A stretch of DNA of 64,000 nt from Trifolium pratense (Eukaryota; Streptophyta; Magnoliopsida; Fabales; Fabaceae). Positions 1 through 11,738 of this stretch are shown one piece after another. Position numbers and translations under genes: made by a program. Position 1 is the first letter of the stretch, and the number at the start of each line of letters is the position of its first letter. The notes beneath the pieces were generated by a model that was given only the letters and a program-made list of their open reading frames with translations, was not told the origin of the DNA and made no database searches. The stretch is from the NCBI RefSeq assembly GCF_020283565.1, contig NC_060064.1, forward strand, positions 11,490,337 to 11,554,336. Direction: 5' to 3'.

Positions 1-357
1 GTTAGTATATTAAATATTGGTTGCAGTACTGTTACATTGTGGTCACAAAAAATAATGAAAATTGTTTGCAAACATTTTTGGATATACAAAATTGTTTACA
101 AATGGACATACACATGTGTAGTTGTACTCTGATAAAAATGTGAATAACTCATGGGGTTAAATTTTAGTTAAACAAAACTAACTAACCTGTTAATTTTTTT
201 CGTTAAAAAAACTGTTTTGAGAACTAGTTTATGTAATTAAAATAGTCTATCATAAATTAAATAGATAAATTTTGTCTTCGTGATCGTAACTCAGCTAATA
301 TGATCATTATAATATGCATGATTCAGAGTTTGAATTCGGAATTTTTTGATTACTCAT
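1..357. other. AT-rich intergenic DNA
   Basis: No coding frame, RNA gene or clear repeat seen. The sequence is AT-rich and non-coding up to the TRIM element that begins at 358. Confidence 0.6.
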
Positions 358-709
358 TGTTAAATATGCTTGGATCTCATCCCAAAAGCTAGCTTAAAGG
401 ATGAAGTTGCCCTTACATATTTATACACTTCATATCCCGGGAACATAAGCAATGTGAGATTTCAAACAATCTCCAACAACACAACAACACATTCAACACT
501 CACCCTCACGCCTAGCGTGGTCCTTGGTCAAATGTCCACATTGCAGTCCTTAACCCGCTTTGATACCATGTTAAATATGTTTGGATCTCATCCCAAAAGC
601 TAGCTCAAAAGGTGAGGTTGTCCTCACATATTTATACACTTCATATCCCGGGAACATAAGCAACGTGAGACTTCAAACAATCTCCAACAACACAACAACA
701 CATTCAACA
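358..709 (-). mobile_element. TRIM-like miniature LTR retrotransposon
   Basis: Two direct repeats of about 141 bp (358-498 and 569-709) flank only about 70 bp of internal DNA. Read on the minus strand each repeat starts TGTTGAATG and ends ATTTAACA, so it has TG...CA ends. The upstream copy is followed directly by TGGTATCAAAGC, a primer-binding-site-like sequence for initiator tRNA-Met. The internal segment ends in a purine-rich tract next to the other repeat. There is no coding capacity, as expected for a TRIM (terminal-repeat retrotransposon in miniature). I could not find a convincing target-site duplication. A short open frame at 370-603 is a by-product of the repeat. Confidence 0.75.
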
Positions 710-1251
710 CACTTTACGAGATAAAATTATAGTCAATCGACTACTTGACAAAAAAATCAAGAGTAAACTATCAAATTAGTCTATGTCTATGTAACTCTGC
801 TCTCAAATAGGTCCTTAACTCTTTCAATATATATCTCAAATTTGTCTTTGCTTGTGTCAAATGTGTCTCAATTGGTCCCTCCATGAACATTTGTTTCACT
901 TACCGTCAAATAAGTCTATGTCTTCATCTACTTTCTATCAAAATAGTCCTTGACATTTTCAACTTACCATCAAATTAGTACATAACTTTATCAAATAATC
1001 ATTATTTTAAACTGGCCATTGACTACGTGACACTTAAATTTGTGTGATGTCATTTACCAAGCGGCACTTAACACTCTACATCAACAAATTTAACGGTGTT
1101 AGAATACCGATGTCAACAAAATAATCATATTGAGAAACATTTTACAAAGATAGAGACTAATTTAAGATATTAAAAAAAGTGAGAAATCTGGGTTACAAAG
1201 ACATGGACTAAGGTGTGGTTTACTCTAATATGAAAATAGTAATATACATTA
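710..1251. other. Intergenic DNA, no gene seen
   Basis: AT-rich sequence with scattered phrases resembling a degenerate repeat (several variants of 'caaattagtc' and 'aaataggtcc'). No open frame or splice pattern is supportable. Confidence 0.5.
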
Positions 1252-1717
1252 TGTTAAGAAGTCCATATCGGTTGCGAGATGGTCTGAATATATTTTTATA
1301 AAGTAGAGGCAATCACCTTATAAGTCGGTTTTGAAATGTTGAGTTAGACCCAATTTTCAATTCTAAGATGGTATCAAAGTCTCTCCGAAATTTTCTCATC
1401 ACACCCATTCACTTTCTCCCTTACCCCACTAGCAATTCGTAAAACGTTTTCCGAATTTTTTATAGTGTAAATTTTACACTAAAAAACCAGTTCGGAATGT
1501 ATTTTCCGAATTTTTTTGCGCGCTAGGGGAGTAGGCGAGAAAGTGAGTGGGTGGGATGAGAAAATTTCAGCCTCTCCATAATCACTGGGTCGCCTGCTAT
1601 CAAGTCCTGATCGGGCCATCCGCCATTTATATCCGCTCCTCAAGCCCAATAGCGCTGAATGCGAGGAAGTGTATTAAGAAGTCTCACATCCGTTGTGAGA
1701 TGAGTTGAATATGTAAC
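1252..1717 (+). mobile_element. TRIM-like element, second family, with nested MITE
   Basis: A left terminal repeat starts TGTTAAGAAGTCC at 1252 and runs to about 1365. It is followed by a tRNA-Met-type primer-binding site, TGGTATCAAAG, at 1369. A second partial copy of the terminal sequence (TATTAAGAAGTCTC) lies at 1672-1717. A related element is present at 4341-4615. The internal part is interrupted by a palindromic MITE (1387-1569). Assignment to TRIM rests on the terminal motif and PBS; the right repeat is truncated. Confidence 0.6.
1387..1569. mobile_element. Palindromic MITE nested in a TRIM
   Basis: Arms of about 45 bp are inverted copies: GAAATTTTCTCATC at the left and GATGAGAAAATTTC at the right, with further matching through the 'cccattcactttctc' segment. 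The centre holds a second smaller inversion built on 'ttccgaa' and 'ttcggaa'. The overall structure is a foldback of about 183 bp without coding potential. It splits the internal region of the surrounding TRIM, so it inserted later. Confidence 0.65.
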
Positions 1718-3363
1718 ATTATATGTACATATTAATTTCAAAATTAATATATTAATAGACATGTTAGCTTTTTAAGCTCAAAAGACATTTTTGAAAGCTT
1801 AATATAACATACTTAACCAAAAATAATAATATAACAGACCTATTTTCCTTTTCAGTGCTAGGTAGGCATATTTTTGTTTGCTGTATATTTGGTGTCATGG
1901 TGTGGCATAAATGGCTGTAGTTGCATCAAGTAAGGTAGAAATAAATTTTGTGGTCCTATTTTAACACACACTATATTTTTAATTATATTATGGCATTAGA
2001 CATCTTCCATCCATTTCCTTCCTCATCTCAATATACATTTCTAAACCAGAAACACAAAGCTTGCAGAAATATCTTGAGGCGTCCAATAGAGAGTAAAAAA
2101 CTTCAATTATAGTGGATTTAAAAAAAAAACTAAACTGACAAGAATTTGATTACAACGAATCTCATTTTATTGCAATAGATAATATAGATTGATTTATGAT
2201 GTCTTTGCACCTTTCTAGCCTTTTATCGAAAAGAAAAATATATGGATATAGTAGTCCAGTGTCTAAACTTACATTATAAGCGTAGAGAAGTGGAGAATTT
2301 GAGGTTCAAATCCCGACTCCTCCAATAATGTCACTATTAGCTACCAAATGAGCTACCTATAGGGGACACCTTCTAAACTTAGACATGCTAAAACTTAAAA
2401 TTTAGCCGGCAGTTCCATGTCTATGAAAATACCATTTTCATAATATGTAAACTGCAGCATTTTTGCATGTTTCTGACTTTTTTTTTGGAAGATCTTTCAT
2501 ACATGAGAATTTTAAATTTCCATACTCACATAATTTAACTCAATGTCTATATGCCTCATTAGCATGATTTGGTTTTGGTTTGATTGAATGAATGAAGAAT
2601 AAAAATTACATAGAATCATGCATGATTAGGTTTTGGTTTGATTGAATGAAGAATAAAAATTACATAGAATCATTTCAGTATCATAAACCTTTTTATTGTG
2701 ATACCTGGTATTACCAAATGAAAAATTCTACTAATACCAATATTACATATTTGAGTAGTGGAGCCTCATTTAAGAAAGTAGAATTGTTGTTTCTCAATTA
2801 GTATTATTGATCATGTAAGTCTATGCTGTTGAGTGTTTGATCCGGGGCACAGATTTCGCCCGCCTTGGCTACTAAAATACCTTCTTGTTCTTAGAAGTGT
2901 GCATCAAAACTGAACCGCAGAAAGTGTCCGTAAAGTATGCTCCATACATAAAAAAAATTTGTTAGTTTTTTTCGATGCATACGTTTGAACTGATATTGGA
3001 GCTCGGGAAAGTAACCCTCAATGGTCGGTAATGTCTTGCACAACAAGCTTTCTAATTCATTAGGGTAAGCAACCATAAGAGACGAGAGGGTTAAATTGGT
3101 TACATCAATTGTGTTCATTTCACCAAGATTTACATAACAATAAGAAGGTCTAGGCCATCATAACATACATTAGACATGAAGTTTTTACTATACATAAATT
3201 TTACACAATCCCTGATATAGGGATATTGAATATCATTGTGTACAATTAAGATTTTATCATCAATTTGAGTTACTTAAAATAACTTGTGAGGATTATTTTT
3301 CTTCGTCGCTTTAGTGTGTCTGGCATCACACACCAGAATTCATAGCCACCACCAGAGATTAAC
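1718..3363. other. Intergenic DNA downstream of the HNH gene
   Basis: No supportable coding exon. It contains the tandem duplication at 2562-2673 and, near its right end, the probable 3' UTR of the minus-strand HNH gene. The minus-strand frame at 2891-3118 lacks family resemblance or splice support and was not annotated. Confidence 0.5.
2562..2673. repeat. Tandem duplication, two units of 58 and 54 bp
   Basis: The units starting GCATGATTTGG (2562) and GCATGATTAGG (2620) both end ACATAGAATCAT. They differ by a 4-bp 'aatg' slip and a single substitution. Confidence 0.9.
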
Positions 3364-6300
3364 TCAAGGTTCTATAGAGGAACTTAGATACTGACGCCAT
3401 TCGTCTGGTGTCCCCTTCCTTGCTGTCAAGACTCTTAGAGCTGCTGCAGTTAGAGGTATGGAGAGAACGTCATAGTCCTTTGGTGCCTGAAATACAAGGG
3501 TGTAAGATTATTGATAGAAACATAAATGAACAAGTGGTAGAAGTATGCTTCAATTTTGAAGTGATAGAAACATTGGAAACACTTCCTTGCTAGTAGCGCT
3601 ATCACGTTGCCTTTTTATGCTAAACCATCGTATAAAGAAAGTATATTCATTGTTGTTTTTTAATATGGAAGTACCTTTGGGACCTTGATCAACTTCATTT
3701 TTGCTTCCTCTACGGACTTTCTACCTTTCTTTGAGTTGCATTTGGAACAAGCAGTCACCTGTATCGGAAAATATCATACACATAGGGCTATAGATCATAC
3801 ACATAGGAGAGAAAAAAGGCATAGGAACACGCACGGGGTATAAGCTCATAAGTAATCATTTTGATTGATAAAAGATAATGAACTGTGTACATAATTGTTG
3901 TCCTATTTATAATTGATATTTTGTATCAGTAGTTAAGGTGAATTAATAATTAGTAAAGTAAAATGCAGTAAATACTAATTATGCTAATTAGAATCCAAAA
4001 TATTTATATTAATATTATGCATTCTTAAAGTTTAAGTTCACTTCTGTTTGCATATAACATATGCATTTTTAATCATGTTAAGTGTTAACAGAGGCTTTCT
4101 GTTTCAACTCGTTCCCTGAGATTAAGGTGTCAAGGCAGTCAAAGGCCACAAGTGGAAGCAACTGATGCTTTGGCCATTCAGTTGACTCCGCCAGTCTGCA
4201 CTTGCTGTCATGCTGGCAAAAGCAGGGCTTTCGCATAATTATTTTCCAAATCTCAGCCGAGTTTTTTTGGTCAACTTGAAGTCAAATCAAGTACTATGAA
4301 TCTACAATAAGCCAGGGTTTATTTTCTTCCATAACAAACATGGTGTTTCTAATATTGGATGAGATATGGCCTGAAAATATGTTTATAAATAGGAGGCATC
4401 CCTCATTATACAAGTCAGTTTTGTAGGGTTGAGTTAAGCCAAACCTATATTTTAAGATGGTATTAGAGATTGTCCAAGATACGTTGGGCCATCCTCTATT
4501 GGATCACTCAGGCCACGCACTAGATGTCTGGTTTTGGGAGTGAGGGAGGGTGTTGAGGATTCCTCACTTTATAAGTTTTGTAGGGTTGAGTTACATCCAA
4601 CCAAAATTTTAAGAAGAGCGAGAAAAAAATTGGGTTAACCATTAACCTGTCCGATTTGCATTCAATGTAATAAATGTGTTGCAGTTATTGATTTTGGCTA
4701 TACGCTCTTAAGAGATAATTATTAAATGATGATTTACTGAATGTGTAGTGTGAACCAACCGATCTTAAACTAATGGCTGAGATAAACTCATGCGTGTAAT
4801 TATGTGCTGTTTCGACTGCAGCAGATCCGCATCCTAACCTGCTTAAGTGACAAATAAACTTTTTGAAGCCTTCTCTCTATCTATAATTTTTGTTCTTCAG
4901 CCTAATGTTTTTCTTTTGAGTTGCAACAGGGAAAAAAGAAGAAAAAAACCAGCAACCGGAAACTAACTGCGAACAAAGATCACAACCAAAGCATTGCAAG
5001 AAGGATGGGGATAAATCGGGGGAGTCTTGCAAAGCGAGGAGGCTAGAGGACGCAAAAGCACCCAATTTCGCCAAGTGATTCGCAACAAAGTTCCCTTGCC
5101 GGAGAATATGAAAAAACTCATTAGGGAAGTGGATTATATACCTAGTGTTTCATACATAATTTTCAATGAAAAGCATGAGACAGATTTTTTACATGGAGAT
5201 TGATAACAGACATGCACTTGCAAATAGTTAATAAAATGTTTTCATAAAGTCTGCTGAACAGTGAATACACACATAAGTAATTATCATGATGAACTTGCAT
5301 ACAAAGTCTTAGAAAGTAAGACAATAATAAATAATCTAGTAGTTAGTATTTTCATTATGAAAAGATTATCTTACTAGATTTTCCCAGGTCCATTCTCCAC
5401 CTAGTGCAGCCGGCTTAACATGATCGATGGTCAAATTCTCATGCGAAGAGCAATACCTGTTGTGTTCGGATGGTAATCTCATGTCAATGCAAGCAGGGAC
5501 GGATTCAAGGGGTGGCAAGGGTGGGCTTTGGCCCCTCCCTCCCACCCCTAATGTTGTATACATTATACTTTAAAGTTATTATTTTATACATAATAATATA
5601 CTATAATTTGTATGCATAATCATAGTGTAAGTCAATTCTGATAAATAAATCAATGTAAAATAGTTTTATATCGGTCTTATTTGATCCATATATATATAAA
5701 TTACAATTAAATTTTATATAATATTTATTAAAAAAAATATCAGCCCCCCATTTAATTAGTTTCTGGATCCGTCCCTGAATGCAAGGACTTCGATCTCTAC
5801 TAATCCAAATGTTATAGTTACAAGAAACAACACCATGTTGTTAAAATAGATAAACTATTTGATGAGTTAGTGATAATCTTGATTGGTTATTTAACTACGA
5901 TTACTGACAAAAGCATCTAATCTAATATAAATATATAAAGACGGTTTTGTTTGGTTGAGGAGATGAGCTGAACACATTTAGATATATTTGATATCAAAGT
6001 TCAATATAAAGCACTTACTGACAGGTGTAATTGTCTCTAAACAGTATATTTTTCCGACTAAGATTATTCGTGCCAATTCTTCTTCTTTTAATAACCTGAA
6101 GTAAATGACGAACCTGCACCAAAATAAATATATGTTGAGCTTATCTGTATTAGATTAGACAAATAACAAGAAAAACAGTCCAGTTATTTTTTTTACAGGA
6201 TTTGTTTGATGTTATTATTACCACAAAGTTCCGCGTTTAAACAGTACTTAGAGGGTTAGAAGTTAGTTCATTTCTGGTCAGTTAGTCAGCTGCTCACTTC

Positions 6301-8378
6301 CACTTTGTTACCCTCAGCCCTCAGGTATATATGTATGCAGAACCACTGTTTCAGCAAGAAGGAGACGATGAGAGTGGTCTCTCCCAATCAATATCCAGTT
6401 CCAAATAATTGCCTAGTGACTTTTCCTTCAACTTCTCTATCTATTCAATAACAATCTAATAACACAACTGCTGCCCTAATAACTGTCTAATTGTTTGGGA
6501 CCTTTTACTTTGATCCTCAAGGCATCCTCTCATAATGTTTCTAATAAGAGTTCTAACAAAACCATCCTCTTTTCACCTATTTTTTCTTCTTCGTTAACTG
6601 AGATGGTATTAGAGCTCAAACTCTCTTGAGCTCTGCACCATTCTCATAAAGCCAAGAAACAATCATAATAGTTCAAGTTCACTTTCTAATATGAATATTC
6701 CGATACCAGCTCCGTTAGATCCCTCACGAAATCTGGACATTGTGGCTAATCCGGTATTCAACGACGATATGAAGCATTTGGATATAGATTGTCACGTTGT
6801 TTGTGAGAGCTCTCACTCTGGCCTCATAAAGCTACTCCCTCTTCCTTCCACCAATCAAACAGTAGACATGTTTACCAAACCCTACTACCTCAGCTTTTCC
6901 ACCATCTACTCACTAAGCCGAGCATGTTGACATTTATCAACCCTCAGCTAGCAGGGGGTATTACCAGATAGTTCCACATGTGCACATTAGTTAGAGCGTT
7001 AGAAGTTAGTTCAGTTAGTTTGCTTCTGGTCAGTTAATTCGCTTCTTTGTTAACTAGGAATTATTTTATAACAAAATACAGCAGTATAAATGTCGATGTA
7101 AAAGTAGAACCAGTGGTTTGAGAACGATGAAGAAATGCAAGAAATATCAATAAACAAAAGTATTACTGTGAACATACCCTTAAGACAGCTGGTATATAGA
7201 AAGATCCACTGGGGGAATTCACAGTCTTATCATAATACTCTAGTACATCAGCCTGTACAAAATAAAATCCAATATCATGTTGTGAAACAGTTTTTGTATG
7301 TGCACGCGCACTGAGCATAGAGGCCCGAGCTTATCATCCAAAGTGAAGCTAAGCCAGATATAAGCTCAGCTTAATGGAACAAACAGATGCATTAAAACGA
7401 AGAAAACAGCAAGTATGCAACAAATTAACATAATATAGCATCAATTAACTAATAAGTAATACTATTACCAAGGTATTTTAAACTTTACACATATTTATGT
7501 TAATCTCAACAATGATCACACATTAAATAGCATAATTGGATACACAAATGAATAAGTTGAAGTAAGAAATCTGACCTTCTCCATAAACTCTAAACAAATA
7601 GCGCGTTTCCAGCATACAACATTGACTGGCCTGGAGCATGATGATAGCAGTCAGAACCAAAGTCTTGATATTGGTGACTATACAACAAAAAATAGCATGT
7701 TATAAGCAACCACTATTTCATCAATGCATAATTCACAATCTCATTATCAATTTTGTTTTTATGCTTACGAAATTATATAACATCAGAAAAAAGATTCAGA
7801 AATTAATACTCCCTACCTATGTCCTTGTCCTTAATTATAAGTAAATATTCATTTTTCAGTTGAATAGTTGATGTATCTGGTTTTTAACAGTTATTCAATG
7901 AATCTAAAAAGTAAATACTCGTATTTACTTATAATTAAGACTATAATTATTTAGCTCAGAAATTAAGAAACAAAACAATGAAAGAAAGAAATGACCTGTA
8001 AGATATATCCAACACAAGACCCCGGAAACAAGCCATGCCATCATCTCGATCAAACACATCGTCATCATCATCATCATCATCATCATCAGAATCATCCTCA
8101 GAATCATATTGAAAAACATATTCATATTCATCATGAACACCCTCACTAGGACGTGCCTCAGCATTATAACAGTTTAATTTGCTTCTGAGATATGAAGAAG
8201 ATGCATGTTGAAATCTAGCAGAAGAATAAAAAGAAGAACCTTTGTAACTTGATCTTCTCTTGTGGGTTTGAAGTGATCTACACTTGAAGTGAAAAGGGTC
8301 TTTGTTTTCCAAAAAAGGTGACGCATTTTCGCCATTGAAGAGAAGTTTCAAGCGACCTTGAGCTATGAACTGAGCCAT
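3364..8378 (-). CDS. HNH endonuclease domain protein, probably plastid-targeted (7 exons)
   Basis: Hand-assembled coding exons, all minus strand: 8378-7996, 7630-7576, 7252-7178, 6113-6019, 5456-5375, 3758-3675 and 3486-3364. All introns are GT-AG, frame is kept throughout, and the total is 897 nt (298 residues plus stop). The N-terminal ~90 residues are rich in Ser, Arg and Lys and low in acidic residues, like a chloroplast transit peptide; a run of about ten Asp follows near residue 105. From about residue 120 the family core begins (LVLDISYRPVNVVCWKRA). The HNH fold has a CQYC knuckle, the catalytic IDHV, the Asn of TWENL, and a second knuckle CSKC, so all metal-binding and catalytic positions are present. 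Family: plant and cyanobacterial HNH proteins (McrA-like); substrate unknown. Plastid location is inferred. Introns 3, 4 and 5 carry a copia relic, an hAT MITE and a TRIM. Confidence 0.88.
4341..4615 (+). mobile_element. TRIM-like relic in intron 5 of the HNH gene
   Basis: Shares 'gttttgtagggttgagtta' at about 4420 and 4570 as a direct repeat. The first copy is followed by TGGTATTAGAGA, a degenerate tRNA-Met primer-binding site. It resembles the TRIM at 1252-1717 (segment 'ataagtcggttttg...ttgagtta' there). Ends are eroded and no TSD was identified. Confidence 0.5.
5494..5777. mobile_element. hAT-type MITE in intron 4 of the HNH gene
   Basis: Terminal inverted repeats begin CAGGGACGGATTCA at the left and, read inward from the right, CAGGGACGGATCCA. 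Both sides carry the perfect 8-bp target duplication AATGCAAG (5486-5493 and 5778-5785). Length is 284 bp with an AT-rich centre and no coding capacity. TIR motif and 8-bp TSD are the hAT signature. Confidence 0.92.
6209..7064 (+). mobile_element. Internally deleted Ty1/copia relic in intron 3 of the HNH gene
   Basis: The left part looks like an LTR (about 6209-6600, with a TATATAT box near 6325). It is followed by TGGTATTAGAGC at 6604, a tRNA-Met PBS, and a leader. An open frame at 6691-6930 starts like a gag N-terminus and then continues directly into the copia RNase H C-terminal signature (HLDIDCHVV, GLIKLLPL, DMFTKP). Everything between gag start and pol end is missing. A purine tract 'agcaggggg' at about 6950 is followed by a shortened 3' LTR sharing 'gttagaagttagttca' with the left LTR. 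The frame is not a host gene. Confidence 0.75.
8062..8088 (-). repeat. (CAT/ATG)n microsatellite encoding poly-Asp in HNH exon 1
   Basis: About nine TCA/ATC units on the plus strand are read as GAT/GAC Asp codons by the minus-strand HNH gene. This gives the acidic run around residue 105, between the putative transit peptide and the HNH core. Such a tract can change length in steps of one residue without breaking the frame. Confidence 0.9.
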
Positions 8379-8889
8379 ACCCTTTGGTTATTTTGTTGTT
8401 AAAGATTGTAACTTTGTTCTGAAACTTTGGTTCCAGAACAGATATTTTGTATTTGTTGATCATTCAATGAAACCCCATTATAGGTAGAAGATGGAAAACT
8501 TGTAAAGCAAAAACATTGAATTTTAGGAAAAAACAAAAACAAGAAAAAGAAAGAAAAACATTTTTGCCACGGAAAAAAACCTTTACCACATGTTCCTCCT
8601 TGGTCCAAAATATCCTTTTGGCTTACCCTTAATTTATAAATATATGGTATATGCCATAAAATTATTTTTGAATAAATACTTAATTAAATTATCAAAAATA
8701 ATTTATTTAGTCCGTTTAGTCAAATAAAAAACAAGAAACTTATATCCACCATTTTTGAATATATGGTAGTATGTATATTGAAGTTACTATTCATATGAGT
8801 ACAAATATTTTTTTTAAATTGCAGATATTAGGGTGGATATTATAGTATTCTATCCGAACTCTATTCATTTTCATTCAAATCTTACATTC
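8379..8889. other. Promoter/5' UTR region of the HNH gene and spacer
   Basis: Upstream flank of the minus-strand HNH gene. Small open frames here are out of frame with the gene and show no family resemblance. No clear TATA box could be fixed. Confidence 0.4.
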
Positions 8890-10660
8890 AAAATTCAATT
8901 GCTAGCATCTTAGGAGTTCAACAAGTTCTAGGAACCGAGAAATATCTTGGGCTTCCTTCTATGATTAGTAGGAGTCAAAAATCAACTTTCATCTTCATCA
9001 AAGACTGAATTTGGAAAAAGATCAATTCTTAGAACAGTAAATGTCTTTCACAAGCGGGTCGGGGAGTATTTATCAAGTTGGAGCTTCAGACTATTCCCTC
9101 TTACATAATGAGTATTTTTCTTATTCCTTTCTCTATTATTGATGATATTGAAAAAATGTTAAATTTTTTCTAGCGGGGACATAATAGAGCACGATCGAAA
9201 AGAATACATTGGATGACTTGAGAACGACTTAGTATGCACAAACATGATAGATGTATGGGTTTTGAAAGCCCGGGTGCATTTCGATAAACAGACCTGTAAT
9301 TTGATAACAAAACCAAACATGTTTGTCACTAAACTTTTCAAAGCTAAATATTTTCCGCATAATGACTTCCTAGAATCGAGCATAGGCCACAATCCAAGCT
9401 ATGTCTGGTGCAGCATATGGAGTTCTAAGTTTGTAGTGAAAGATGGACATAAATGGAGCATAGGAACATGACTCGATATCTTCTTTTGGGACCAGAATTG
9501 GCTCTTTGATGAGACTGCTATCAAAAAGCCAGATAATTTTGATTCGTAGTTGGATTATCTAACAGTAGCAGATCTGCTCTGCGGCTTAGTAAATGATGAT
9601 GTAGCTGATAAAATATTGCATACACCTCTCCTTGAGTCGGTCCAGAATGACAAAATCACTTGCCTGACAGCTTGAGAAAAATGGTCTTGACAGAGTCAAA
9701 AGTGTGTATCGCTTCTGCATAAGCACGGATACTGACAGAGATTTGCACCGTGTTGATGGAAGATGGCATCTCATTTGGCAATCACAAATGCTTCCAAAAA
9801 TTAAAAAATTTCTCTGGCGTGTCTGCCGTAACTGTCTACCCACGAGAGCAAGATTGCATGACCGTGGTGTTACTTGTCCAAATAATTGTGTTCTTGGTGA
9901 TGTAGGTAATGAAGATAGTAATCATTTATTTTTCTCTTGACATAATAGCATTAGTTGTTGGCAACAAGTGGGATTATGGAGTAGCATCACCTGAATTTGA
10001 CAAGTTCGGTTACTGAGAATGTTTTTAACATTTTGTTTCAGCTTAATGAAGACAACAAGCTTGTGTTTGCATGCATCATATGTGGTCTATTTGGAAACAA
10101 AGAAATGACGTGATATGCAGAAATGAGAGAGTGCTTAGGATTGTTGTTTGTGAACGTGCAAACTCGCTCCTAACAAGTTAGAGGAATACGAGGGACGTGC
10201 GGGAAAGACATAATAATCAGCAACATAGTCTGCAAAGATATGAATGGACAAAGACTAGCTGCAGGAAGTTGGAAATGCTATGTTGATGCTTCCTTTTCGA
10301 GATCGCATAACAAAGTTGGTATCGGTGTATGCATTCGGGACGATCAAGAATAATTTGTTCTAGCTAAAACGAAGTGGTACTCTCCTATTCTTGATGTTGA
10401 TACCGGTGAAGCTTTAGGCCTACTCAGTGCGATAAAATGGGGGAAAGATCTCCAAATGTGTGGTGACAATTTTAACAACAATATCATAGATGAATCTGTG
10501 TTTGGAGATATTATAAAAGATTGAAAACATGTTTTCTACTCTTATTTTTACAAACTCCTATGTTGAGTTTAATCAGTTTATTAAGAGACAAGCCAATGAA
10601 GACAAGTCAATTTCATTAACAATCACAATTTGGCAATAATTTGATTGTTAATGAAATGCT
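8890..10660 (+). pseudogene. LINE (non-LTR retrotransposon) 3' relic
   Basis: Plus-strand conceptual translation in several frames matches the C-terminal half of plant LINE ORF2. The segments, in order, are: end of the RT/thumb region (KYLGLPSMI, about 8935); the YIMSIFLIP segment (about 9105) and RSKRIHWM (about 9195); the region ending VKDGHKWSIGT (9244-9471); the zinc-finger zf-RVT domain (9704-9940; KIKKFLWRVCRNCLPTRARL); and the RNase H-like RVT_3 domain (about 10280-10440; CYVDASF, TGEALGLLSAIKWG). Many stops and frameshifts separate these blocks. The stretch ends near an A-rich tract at about 10675. It is a dead, 5'-truncated insertion. Confidence 0.85.
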
Positions 10661-11009
10661 ATAAGCTTTTTCGGTAAAAAAGAAAAACTACACATACTTT
10701 CAAAAAAGGCTAACATAATTTGAAGATAAGCTACGTTAGACCATATACCATATTGGTCGTGTTTATTTGTATCTCTCTTTTCATTATAATAATTTCACTA
10801 TTACTTGACATAAAAGTTAATAGAAATCACTTTCTTTTTTATTAGTTTTTTTTTTATTTGATGTAATATTATTCAATGTGTGTCAAACACTAAATATAAA
10901 TATCTCTTCTATCGAAATTCAAATTTTAATTTTCTTACGTTGTGAAAGTCTAATCCATTTTCCTAGATCCAATTATTTAGTTAAAAATTCTTATCTACTT
11001 TATCCATAA

Positions 11010-11041
11010 CTAGCGGGCCAGACAGGCGCGTTCCACGCCTG
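11010..11041 (-). mobile_element. Possible Helitron 3' terminus
   Basis: Read on the minus strand: a hairpin with stem CAGGCG/CGCCTG (11023-11041), 9 nt of spacer, then CTAG (11013-11010) followed by T. Hairpin-spacer-CTRR is the layout of a Helitron 3' end, and this GC-rich spot stands out in AT-rich DNA. The other end (TC) was not located. Confidence 0.35.
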
Positions 11042-11738
11042 CCTGTGTTTAATTTATGTCCAAAAAAATGTTTTATGTTATGATGAATTTGTTAATAAAA
11101 GATTTTTATTGCTAGAAAAATAAGAATATTGTTGGTATTATGAAAAATCGACACCAAAAATATTTGTATTATCTTTTTATATAGTATAATGTAGTATTAA
11201 GTTGGTAATCATTCATATATAATTTGCCACTTATTCACATTTTTATGATTTGAATTTATTTTTTATTTTTTTAAATTGATTAGTTAATGGAAGTTGTGAA
11301 ACTAAGTCAAGGATAAAATAGGTATATTGAAAAGTCCATCTCAAACTCACCTATCATTTTTATATATTGTTATAGATTAATCTCAAACCAACCGGTGGTA
11401 AAAGGAAGAAAAGAAACAAAAAAGGACATCACCCCCTTTATTATTATATAAAAAAACAAAAAACGACATAACCCCCTATTTGTCACGTTTTAACTCTTAA
11501 CTATTACAAAATTAGTAAGAAAAATTAGAAACCAACCGTGAAAAAAAAAAAATCATTAAAAAACAGAAATCCCCGCCTAATCTTGTTTTCGTAAAAACAA
11601 ATATTCCATGCTCATACGACAGCGTTTCGATTCGCCTTCGTCTACCTCGTATCTGAACCTGTAAGCACACTTCTAGGGCACGCAAATCCCAATCGCAAAC
11701 CCTAATCTTTCTTCTATCACAATAATCATTCCATCAAA
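11042..11738. other. Upstream region of the ING2 gene
   Basis: AT-rich flank. The last ~140 bp (from about 11600) are less AT-rich and end in CCCTAATC- and CTTCT-rich leader-like sequence just before the ING2 start codon, consistent with a 5' UTR. No TATA box could be assigned with confidence. Confidence 0.4.

Noticed and set aside
2280..2380. B-box-like GGTTCAAATCCC and an opposite-strand A-box-like TAGCTCATTTGG
   Set aside because: The two boxes lie on opposite strands, so they do not form a Pol III promoter; probably coincidence or a scrambled repeat.
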